NCBI GenBank assembly: GCA_945859605.1 | Contig: OX243822.1 | Coordinates: forward strand, 17,622,884-17,686,883 | DNA: 64,000 nt | Origin: Lumbricus rubellus | Lineage: Eukaryota; Annelida; Clitellata; Crassiclitellata; Lumbricidae | Reading direction: 5' to 3' | Shown here: in pieces, positions 34,789 through 44,752 of the stretch | How the letters are laid out: every line of letters begins with the position of its first letter | Numbering within the stretch: position 1 is the stretch's first letter | The notes under the pieces: generated by a model | Told to the model about the DNA's origin: nothing | The model's database searches: none | Seen by the model: only the letters and a program-made list of their open reading frames with translations | Program-made: the position numbers and the translations under genes

Positions 34789-37316
34789 TCAGTCGGCTGG
34801 AAGGAAAGTGTCGAAAAACATTGACCAATAGTGATAAGCAGTGGCCATAATCAGCAGTGCAGACGACAGGTAAATCGGCAGGTAGACGGGAGTGCTTGAC
34901 CTGTACACCTGTGTGGTTTCACATTTACTCATCGCAACTTCTATCACCTGGCGAGTGACATGCGCAGAAGGATCAGAGGATGGAATCCTATTTTCAATCT
35001 GAAAACCATGACCAGCATGAGATTAGTGTCATAATCTATGATCATCTATGAATGAATTTCAGAGATGAAAATAACAAACTAATATTTTCCTTCAGATTTG
35101 CTCATCTCAAAAAACTATTCACCAGGTCCAATGTGAACTAATAACTAAATTTTTGCTCAGGTCTTATCTAGGGGCACTACTGCTTCTGTCCATTGTCTTA
35201 AGACTGTTTCAAACTTCTGTTTCAGTACGTCTTGAGACTTTTCCTTTTGAACGGGTTCTTCACACTGGGTGCGCCCATTGCCTAATCTAGACGAGTTATT
35301 GTGACGTGATTAAGCAAACTCCTCAGAAAAATCGAGAGGTGTTGTTGACATGTATAAAACTGTATAATTATAGCCTACGTACCATTTCTCCCCCCCCCCA
35401 CAAATGCTACTACATGTTTACATGCATGTCAACTTTGCCCATAAGAAGCATTCGACTGTGAAGCATGGAAGTACTAAAAAAGGTCAAATGATATATATAC
35501 AGGGTGGCGCAGAAAAAACCGGACTATTAGTAATTATTGCCTTAAACTATCAGTAGACTGCAGAAATGACACAGAAAAATGGCATTGGTTTGGCATTTAA
35601 TATAGCCTAACATTGAATGAACTGTAAAATTTCAGAGTTTTCTGAATGCGTAAGAAATTTAAGTCAAAGGATGTCCTCCGTTTGCTGCGATAACCAATGA
35701 TAATCGCTTGCGAAACTGTCCAATAGCCCGGTTGATAGTGTCCTCGCTGAATTCGTCCCAGCATGCGGTCAGAACTTCTTTCAAATGTTCAATATCTCGA
35801 ATTCTCTGCCTGTAGACAAGCTGCTGAAGCATTTCCCGGATCGAATAGTCTACGGGATTCAAGTCCGGACTGTTCGGTGGCCAATTTTTTGGTTCAATAA
35901 AGTCTGGAGCGTGAGCAGTGAGAAAAGCAACTGTTTTTCGTGAACGATGAGCAGGTGCTCCATCCTGTTGGAAAGTGAAATTGTCACCAGAGTGAGATAT
36001 AATGTCTGGCAGTAATACGCTGAACAGTTCTACGAGATATGGCCTACCAGTTTGACGTTCAATTTCTCTCGGAGATTTGCTTGTTCCCGGTTGGTCTTCT
36101 TGACTTGAAATCAGTTCCTCGACCTTCGCTACGTTATCAGCCGTACGAACCGATCGCGGTCGACCGCTACCCTGCTTTCTTTTAGTGTCGCCAGTTTCGT
36201 CGATCTTTTTAATCAAATCATTCAACGTACTTCGCTTCCATTGTCGTTGTGGGAATTCTCTAACCATTCGAAGCGAACCCCATCCTTTTTCGAGTCTTAA
36301 CGCACGAATTAACGATTTATCATCAATTGTCAGCAGACGCTTCGCCATGACGGTACAAAGAATAGTTAACGCCATAGAATACTTGATGTCAGTTTTATTT
36401 TATGTAGCGCTCTCATTTTTCTGTGTCATTTCTGTCTAATGATAGTTTTAAAGTGATAATTACTTTGGTTATTCAAGCGATGCAATTGCAAAAACTAATA
36501 GTCCGGTTTTTTCTGCGCCACCCTGTATATATATACACTGTGTCCGGTTAAAAAGTAGCCCCCACAAAAAAGTGTCATAACTCGGTCAAAACTTTTGGGA
36601 TTTGTCTGAAATTTTAAACACAGAAACAGTGACCATATTTACACGAGATTCCAAAGTCGTTTGCAAATATTCGCGAGTTTGTCAAATTTATGAGCGTTTG
36701 CGTTGGAGCACCGACAAATTGAACTTTCCAACATGGAAACCTGAAAGGAGGTGAAATTCAGCTATTATGGTGCCAAAAAATGTGTTTCTTGTTCTCGGAC
36801 ACACGATCGTAGACGTAGTAGGTTAATAGCTATCCCGGGAGACACTCGGCTTCATATCCTGCAGCTGTGGCCGTCCAGCAGTCCAGACTTTGATCCGGAG
36901 TACATGTACTGGAGGAGCGCGTTTTTTGTTCACACGTATTCATGACATCGATAACCGTAGGGCGTAGGGCGCGTCTGTTTGAAGATTGGCAGTTGTTTAA
37001 CCAGGTGATCATCGACAGGACCATCAAACAGTAGCGTCTAATCTACGGTCATGTGTCCGTGAACAAGATGGACATTTTGAACAGCATATTTAGCTGAATT
37101 TCACTTCTTTTCAAGTTTTCCAGGTTGGAAAGTTCAATTTGTCGGTGCTCCAACGCAAACACTTATAAATTTGACAAACTCACGTATATTTCTAATCGGT
37201 TTTAGAATCTCGTGTAAATATGGCCGCTGTTGCTGTGTTTGAAATTTCAGACAAATCCCAAACGTTTTGACCGAGTTATGACACTTTTTTGTGGGGCTAC
37301 TTTTTAACCGGACACA

Positions 37317-37360
<44 letters not shown>

Positions 37361-38026
37361 GCTGCTATATTATTATGACCCATGTTTTGTCATTCATCAC
37401 AATCCTCATCGCCAACATAAGCAGACTACATGTAGGCATCTGTAGCCTTTATATATTTTATTTTCTTGCATTTGATACAGCGCCACTTCGAGCTCTCTAC
37501 TCAGAGGCGCAGAGGCGTAGCGACCGCCCTCCGGACCCTCCGACCGAAGGGGGCCCCCGGCAAGGAAGGGGCCCCTAAAAGTGCCAAAAAATGAATGAAA
37601 TGACTAAAAATAAATTTTAAAAAAGGTCATCAACTTTTTCGGACGGCGAATATAAAATGTTCCGAGATTTTGGCAAAAAAAGACGGCGAATTGATGAAAT
37701 TTTCCCGACATTTTGGCCGGATGACTAAGAGAAAGGTCGTCAGAAATTTCGGACATTATGCTCGGAGGGGGCCACGTTCGTTGTTGCTACGGCCCTGCAG
37801 AGGCGCTCTGAACCACAGCGCAGACACTGCGTCGAAGTTTCACGCAGAAGTGCACGCTACTCAGAGGCGCTCTGAACCACAGCGCGGACACTGCGTCGAA
37901 GTTTCACGCAGAAGTGCACGAGCAATTGCGAGTGAAGGACTTGCTCAAGGTCACTACGTGAGGATCATCATCGTCGTCATCGTCATCATCATCGTCATCA
38001 TCATCGTCATCATCACCGTAATCATC

Positions 38027-38058
<32 letters not shown>

Positions 38059-38069
38059 CCATCATCACT

Positions 38070-38124
<55 letters not shown>

Positions 38125-41100
38125 CCATCATCACTATCATCATCACCTCTTAGAACTTTTATCTCTCATCCTTCTGCATGCGTTGTCACCTACCTGTTTC
38201 AGATAATGCGCAAAGACAGCCTTTACATTGTCCATGTTTGATGCCTGCATCATCAGCCGAACTGCTTCACCTTTACGAATCTTCACAATTCCACGGAACA
38301 CCTGTCCATTGTTGTAGCATCTCTCCAGTGTTGCCACAGCCATGACCTGTGCACAACAATTATCATAAAAACAACACACACTAGATGAAGCTTCACAGTT
38401 ACCGGTACTCCACAAGAGTGCTATAGGCCAATAGTGTTAAGTTACCGAACCCACTGCTGTAAAGCCGACCTGCGTGTCGTGCTACAGTAGGCCGTATTTC
38501 GTATAACATGTACTGTAATCATTCTGCGGTTTGTCAGATTGAATGTCAATAAAGAATAGATATATATATATATATATACCGTATATGAATTATACCGTAT
38601 ATATGAATTTGTTGTCTATTCTGTTCAGCAGTCTGCTTAGAATTTACGAATCATAATATAGTGTCACACACGCATACAGCAGTGTTTACTTGAAATTACT
38701 TTTGTAATTGTTATTATGACTGCAATTGCTACAATTTTTATAGTCCACTCTCTGCACAAATACTCAGAGCAATGTATTGTATTTATAAATTCATATAGTA
38801 TTTATATAATTTTTATGTAGCAAATGCATTTTAGACTATCAGCTACTAACTGCTGTTACATATACAGTGTCTCAGTTCACACAATGAGATTATATCAACA
38901 AAATTCATTTAAATAAGCAAATATGGAATTAACCCTTGCCACTCAAATTAATAATTAATCGGCCCAAATTTGTCGGGAGAGAGTGGACTCAGGAGTGGTA
39001 AAGGTTAATTCAACCAACCCTTGCATGACTAAGGAGAGCATGGTGTTAACCCTTTAACGACCAGCATGTAATAAAATGCATGGGAAACATATGTAGCTGG
39101 TCGTTAAAGGGTTAACCCAGCATTGTTCAGACGTATGTATAGCATAATAAAAACAAAGGAAATTCCATCGCTAAAATGTGAGCATAAATACCGTATGCAG
39201 AATTTCTTACCCCTGCTTTTACATCTAGAGTAGCTCACCTCCACTGAATGAATGAAAAGTACCTGTGTAACAGCACACGGTGTGAAGATGGATTGATTCC
39301 GAATTCGAGACAGGTACAGCATGACGTCTGGAATGTGCAAAAGCGCGTTTGTTACTAATTCGTTTAAACATCTGACGGCATCGTCGATTCTCTCCGGTTC
39401 AGAAAGTTCAATTAGTTTCTTGGAATATTTGCTCCACACCTGGAAACAGTAAACAAACTTGATGTACACGAGCATAGCTCATGAGTTTACGTTGAAGAGG
39501 TGCAATCAGGGCTGAAAGTGAGCCGGGTCTGTCCGGGTCTCAGACCCGGCATTCATTTGGTGGAGCTTGAATAAACAATGGTATTTAACACACTTTGGCC
39601 GAAAGAGACCCGGCAATTTTTTCAAACCCCTTTCAGCCCTGGGTGCAATATAAATTTCATTACAATTTGGTTACACATACAGACCTGGGCCTAAATCATT
39701 AGGTCTTGGTCTCTGGTTGTCTGTTAATGTAGCCTATGTTTTTAAGACTTAAAATTAAAAAATTGTGGGTGCACGCGGCATTTATGCAAGGTTCTAACAG
39801 TGCTATATGAATTGCTAAGACAAATGCATGAACAGTTTTACTCACGGCATGAATCTGAAAAATATTATATTTCTATCCAAAATCTACACCGTGGTTAAAA
39901 AAAACTAAGCCAAATTGTTTTGCATATATCTCTAATACCTGATGACATATCAAGCTAATATTTTCCAAATATTTAGAGAAGTGGACCAAGAATATGATTC
40001 CAAAATTTCATGAGACAAAGTTGAACGAATAAAAAGATATGAATATTTAAACTTGCATTTGTGTATATAGCACCCCTTTGACTTCCTTCTTAAATAAGGT
40101 CCAAGTTGAACAGACTCGTGGTTCGTTTTTAAAGTTTGAACTAAAATTAGATATTGATCATCATCATACTAAACAAGATCATCATACCAACAAGTCCAGC
40201 AACGTAATGACAATACTGACTACGTCACCTCTTTTGGCCAGAATTGGCGCCCCTGCAAAACATCCTCCAGGTAATCTCGGATGATGTTCGTCTTCTGAAG
40301 GAAAAGTCCCATCGAGTTGGAAAGATTTGAGTCGTTGCCCACTATTCTGTCCTCCAAGTTTGAGGCTGAGAACATTTGCGAGAGGCCAATACCAACAAGT
40401 CCAGCAACGTAATGACAATACTGCAAAACGACAGAAATGACCAATGAGATTTAGAAATACAATATGATACAATTGATGCCAAATCCCCGTTTATTGACAT
40501 GCATTCCATATATCAAACAAAAAATAATTAAGTTTAAAATTTACTTACTTTAGAATTGGGGCTGTCGGAGAAGCAAGCCCACTACGAGTCACTAGAGTAA
40601 GTGGTGGAATCGGGGTAGAACTGAGTTACAAGAGAAATGCCTGTGCAGAGACAATAAGAGTTTTGAGGGGTTTTGACAAGATGAAGGAGAGTGTACTAAT
40701 TGTAGTCATCAACCACAATACCTACTAATCTATACTTTTAAATGGAACAGATAACGTGCACAAGGCCCCGCTATCGGTTTATAAAATACAATACAACTGA
40801 AATTTGATAATGCCCTCCTTACAAAGCTCGGTTTAAGTTATGAACTTGTGACTCATAACCAACTGCCATCTTCTAAAAAAAGCATAAATATGCAACTGAA
40901 TAAAAACTTCACCTCATCCCATTCTTGAATCGAATCAGGAGATTTGGTTAAGTAGACTTTCATTCCGTTTCCCATCTGTCGACATATGTCAGTAATAATA
41001 TCCCGAAACATGGGCTTCAGAAGACGAAACTGCGCAGATATCTGCAGAACAATAGCACATTATTGGAGCCATGAAAAGTAGCCATAATATGTAATAACAG

Positions 41101-42416
41101 TGTGAAATTTCAAGATAGCAATCTTACACTGAGCAGATCAGTATTCAAACCACAGGTGATTTTAAATTCCACCACTGTCTGGATAAAAATTCAAACAAAA
41201 TCCAGCCTCAGCTTCCCACAGATTCCAGCTTATAGTAACCTATAGAAAAATTCACAGCTTGGAATGGAACACAACAGTTTCCACTTACCGTTGTAAAGTC
41301 CTCGAGAACAATTCGATCCTTGTCTTTGCTCTTAGTGTAATTCCAGGTTGGATCTTCGAGGAAAGTGTAGAACTTCTCCAGCAGTGTCACCTTCTCATCG
41401 TATGGAATCGCCATATCGTCTTCCACCGTGTCGAGAGCTCGTAAGACCAGATAGAAAATGCAGACTGCATTCCTACAAAACACACAACATAAATATGTCA
41501 ATAACAGATTAAATCAACATATGAACAGAACTTCCAATCAAATCCATCCTATAAAACTGATCAATTATAATGTTCTAGGGGCAATCAGACTCAGAGTGAA
41601 CGAGAGAACAAGATACTGAGCAAGATAAGAAAATCTTTCTTAGATTTTGTAGTTTTATCTGCTGCTTGGACACTTTGAAGTTTCAAGTTTCATTGTTAAC
41701 ATTTTAAATACCTGTGAGAAGTGTGCTACAGTAGGCAATAAGGTTGGAGAAGCAGACATTATCTAAACAAATCCGGGCAGAAAAGGGGAGTTAAACACAT
41801 TGGTCAAATTAAATTAAAGGGGAACTGAAACAAAATGGAGCACAAACCTTAATTCATCATCAAGTGCTCGAATAACAGAAGCAAAGCTTCTACTTGTTTT
41901 ATCCAGATATTCGTAGCATTTCTTTAGCTGACAAGACATGCAGTTCTACAAACATAAAATGTCCACAATTAACAGTAACCAACATGTAGCCACACATGCT
42001 AAATAATGCATTATATGAATGACCAGATTTCTGTAATTGTAGTTATTAATAGTCTAATAATTAATAGTCTCTGCATCTGCATTATCATAATTATGACTAC
42101 GCTTCAAAGGCAGGTCTTCCAATAAAAATTATGCTATAGATAAATATTTTGATACAAAACAATCAACGTTTAGTTAGTTCACAGCAATGAATCTATTAAC
42201 CTCTATGGTCGGGTGTGCAAACCCCCACCCATTCCTCCTCTCCTTTATCTGGACATTAATTTTAGGCCTTTATATGTAATCAATAAAGGCCATTTGCTCA
42301 TCTACTTTACTTACCGTGCTGTCATTCTTGGCAAGGGCTTCACCTCCAGTTCCAAGCTTATATCTGAGCAGTGCATAAACTTCCTCAGGGTGTTTCCAAG
42401 ACCTCAGTAGGTCCAT
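34789..42416 (-). CDS. FDFT1: Squalene synthase copy B (farnesyl-diphosphate farnesyltransferase)
   Basis: Exons in coding order: 42416-42315, 41945-41848, 41472-41289, 41041-40913, 40420-40229, 39439-39263, 38346-38194, 34998-34789. They sum to 1245 nt (414 residues), close to the usual length of about 417. The enzyme joins two farnesyl diphosphates to squalene on the ER, the first committed sterol step. Seen: DTVEDDM at about 81-87, YCHYVAG at 172, [10 protein letters not shown] with aspartates 220 and 224, and a C-terminal anchor in [20 protein letters not shown]. Oddity: the conserved FNFCAIPQ is FTPCAVTQ here, so residue 289 (Phe288 in mammals, reported essential for the second half-reaction) is proline. 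The ATG at 42416 matches copy A. All phases join. Two mariner-like elements enlarge the last intron. Confidence 0.93.
35500..36525 (-). mobile_element. Mariner-type transposon, DD37D-like, internally deleted
   Basis: Terminal repeats of about 32 bp start CAGGGTGGCGCAGAAAAAAC at both ends and are flanked by TA. The 1026-bp length and single internal frame fit a Tc1/mariner element. It lies in the last intron of squalene synthase copy B. Confidence 0.92.
35659..36375 (-). pseudogene. Tc1/mariner transposase, internal deletion
   Basis: The frame starts with a helix-turn-helix region ([18 protein letters not shown], then [15 protein letters not shown]). After about residue 105 it passes directly to [11 protein letters not shown] and [10 protein letters not shown]. 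The two aspartates at QQDGAP and PVDY are 37 residues apart, as in DD37D (maT-like) mariners. The segment that should carry the first catalytic Asp is missing: the frame is 238 residues against about 340 for intact members. It cannot be active alone but keeps ends that could be mobilised. Confidence 0.85.
36538..37317 (+). mobile_element. Tc1/mariner remnant with ~210-bp terminal inverted repeats
   Basis: Both ends start CTGTGTCCGGTTAAAAAGTA and stay inverted repeats for about 210-230 bp (36538-36765 and 37090-37317). The short core on the + strand retains [23 protein letters not shown] and, in a shifted frame, [13 protein letters not shown], which match the C-terminal end of Tc1/mariner transposases. 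Frameshifts and deletion make it inactive. It sits 12 bp from the other mariner. Confidence 0.75.
37318..37355. repeat. (AT)n repeat
   Basis: About 18 TA units next to the right end of the mariner remnant, offering many TA targets. Confidence 0.9.
37478..37960 (-). mobile_element. tRNA-derived SINE tail, split by a hAT insertion and partly duplicated
   Basis: The SINE 3' part (AGCGCCACTTCGAGCTCTCT) is interrupted by the element 37510-37797. The body CTCTGAACCACAGCGC...GAAGTGCACG then occurs twice (about 37806-37858 and 37868-37920). The tRNA head is missing. Confidence 0.65.
37510..37797. mobile_element. hAT-type MITE, 288 bp, inside a SINE
   Basis: The ends are CAGAGGCGTAGC and GCTACGGCCCTG. 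CAGAGGCG flanks it at 37502-37509 and 37798-37805. The left end itself repeats the duplication, so the border could shift by a few bases. Confidence 0.7.
37965..38150. repeat. (ATC)n repeat, copy B intron 7
   Basis: About 150 bases of CATCAT beside exon 7 of copy B. The equivalent place in copy A (24845-24905) holds a shorter GATGAT tract, so the repeat predates the gene duplication. Confidence 0.9.
38939..39008. repeat. TTAACCC hairpin element (copy 2, variant)
   Basis: TTAACCCTTGCCACTC and GAGTGGTAAAGGTTAA face each other across about 38 bp. Confidence 0.6.
39046..39115. repeat. TTAACCC hairpin element (copy 3)
   Basis: TTAACCCTTTAACGACCAGC and GCTGGTCGTTAAAGGGTTAA are exact complements. 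The loop region ATGTAATAAAATGCATGGGA resembles copy 1. Confidence 0.8.
39507..39641. mobile_element. hAT-type MITE, 135 bp
   Basis: The ends are CAGGGCTGAAAGTG and CTTTCAGCCCTG. The 8-bp repeat GGTGCAAT flanks it at 39499-39506 and 39642-39649. A relative with the same ends, lacking a clear duplication, lies at about 28995-29335. Confidence 0.8.
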
Positions 42417-44752
42417 GATGGTGAAACTGGGCAGGTATCGTCGCGCAAGTGCGTGAAAGAACGAAGGCCGCACCTAATGTCCATTGCCTTCGAAACCCAA
42501 CCACATTCACTCCGTACAGTGTGTTCCGCACAATGGTGTCAACTAACACAGGCGATAGACTTTTCAACTTGCGCCAATGGTCCTAGCCTATGCTGCACGT
42601 GTTAGCCTACGACTTCTTCTTATTAAAATGTTACATAGGGCTGCAGCGGTTCGGCCTACTGAGCAACCCGAAAGCAACCTACTTGTCTCGACAGTCATGT
42701 ACTCTGCATAAATATAATGCACTCAGTCTCAAACTAGGTCTAATCGTCACGATCTTGAAAGCGTCGCCAAATAACATTCTTGAACATGTTTTTAAAAGTT
42801 CGGTTCAGACGCACGTTGTCGGCAACATGACATGGCGAGTGAAAACAAACGATCCGATTGGCTGGAGCGCCAGCAGTATACTCCGCCTCACCCAATCAGA
42901 GACCGCCTTCGTCTCATCTGCCGACAAGAGCTGATTTGCAACCAACGACCTCATAAATTATTATGTTTGCAGCCACAGATATCAACGAAAATGAACATAG
43001 GCTACTTATAAAAATATTAATAGAAACCTAGCGTAGCCTGCAACAGAGCCGTAGGCCTAAATGTGGGCCTACAATAATAACTTTGAAGGCCTACGTCGAC
43101 TCGTATTTCTGCGTGTTGACTAGTTTTTGTGGTCAGCGAGCAGTGGTGTAGTCCTAAAAAATGAAGTGGGGGAACGCAAAAAATGAAGTGGGAGAACGCT
43201 TCATATTAGGCTTACAATTTTTTTTCTCAATTAATAATTTATTGTTATTACAGTAGGCCTACTACTGTACTACTGTACTATTTTCATTTGTCATTAGCTT
43301 TTATTTACAAGCCATTGAACATATATATAAATATATCTGCGAAACTGCGAAAGGCTCCAGTAAGTAAGCAGCTGAAACTGTGAATCTTGAATTTTTTGTT
43401 TCCTCCCTGGAAAAAAGTGGGGGAACGGCGTTCCCCCGCGGAAAAAAGTGGGGGAACGGCGTTCCTCCGCGTTCCCCCCCCCCCACTACACCACTGTCCG
43501 CGAGGCGACCAGAACGGAATCGATGCGTGTCCTAGGCGTAACAACACAGTATTATCTATACTGTGGTAACAATAAGATCTGATCTACGGATGACCACCCG
43601 TGTGGAGAATTAGTGTCCTTGCAACGTGCTCATCATCCATTTACGCTCTGGGCGTGCTCAAATCAAAAGGGCTCACACCTAATGCTATAGGCTACAGGAA
43701 GTCTCCCGAATGACCACCATCGCCCATTTAATGTATGCCTCTCCCAGCCTGGTTGAGGAGTTCTCTTGAAGTGGCGCTAGTCTATATAAATGTTCGATTA
43801 CAATTACAATTTACACCACAGAATAGCTACGCTTTATCTATTCTGTGAAATACACTTTGGTGACACCCAGCACTCACTTGTGGAGTCTAAAAGTGATATA
43901 TACTCTGTGCTTGAAGGAAAGTTTGGATTTTATAATTTTACTGTTACTTACTAGAATGTGAAATATGTTATTAAAATATAGATTGTTTATTACAGAACAG
44001 TGCTTTGAACATTAGATGAGATAACTTGAACGGAATGTCTAAATAGGCAAGATGTGTAGTTAGACATTTGTTTACTACACGTGACTTGCTCGCGCTCCGA
44101 GTTACCAACCGAGTACGGTAAATAAGGATGCTGAAATAATATAGGGCTTCGTGGGAGTTTCATATCTCTCAAATCTTTGGTAAAGAATACTGAAACTATT
44201 TTGATTGTTATGCTAATAACTTGAATAACGAGACTTCTTCTAGAAAAAACTGATGGATAGTTGTTTTATATGAGCTTCATAAATATACAGGCATCAATGG
44301 GAGTGGTTTAAGGTCCTGGTTAACACGCACGAAGAGCGGACGGTCGCGGGATCACTTCCCACTACCCTCCTGAAGGTCTACTCTACCTTTTAATCGTCAG
44401 ATGGCATTGGCAAAGTGAATAGGACGAGATGGATGCCTGTTGGACTGTCAGCTGTCTCAGGGCTTACTTAAGTATCTACTATTCTGCTCTTCTAATGCAA
44501 AGAAATGCTCTTATAAGATTATGTTGATTTGCATATTATTTAAAATCCAGTACTTCATGCATGATCTCTTGACGCTTTCAGATCAATAGAAAAATCAGCA
44601 ATTTATGTGGACATTATCTTGACTCTAGTATAAAGTTTACTGTACTATAGATTGGCTGATTTGTTGTTTTGTCAACTTTGCAGGCATGCTGTTTTCTGTG
44701 AAAACATAAGCTAAAATCAGAGTCGGATTAGTGGTTGCACATCTACTCAGCA
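42417..44752. promoter_or_regulatory. Head-to-head intergenic region between FDFT1 copy B and POLG
   Basis: Copy B runs left and POLG runs right from this 2.3-kb gap. ATTGG (42857) and CCAAT (42892) lie upstream of copy B. Near POLG, TTTGCAG at about 44677-44683 could be a 5' UTR acceptor, followed by a short upstream frame (ATG near 44686 to TAA). A hAT MITE occupies 43141-43496. No other gene was seen. Confidence 0.45.
43141..43496. mobile_element. hAT-type MITE, 356 bp
   Basis: The ends are CAGTGGTGTAGT and ACTACACCACTG. The flanks TCAGCGAG and TCCGCGAG match at 7 of 8 bases. Two GGGGGAACGGCGTTCC palindromes lie near the right end. Confidence 0.75.

Noticed and set aside
42270..42473. Longer N-terminus for squalene synthase copy B
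   Set aside because: An in-frame upstream ATG adds about 19 residues (MRPSFFHALARRY...), but copy A and known family members begin at MDLL/MEF.
44735..44752. POLG start upstream of 44753
   Set aside because: The upstream extension begins at TTG, not ATG. The ATG at 44753 gives a good mitochondrial targeting peptide.
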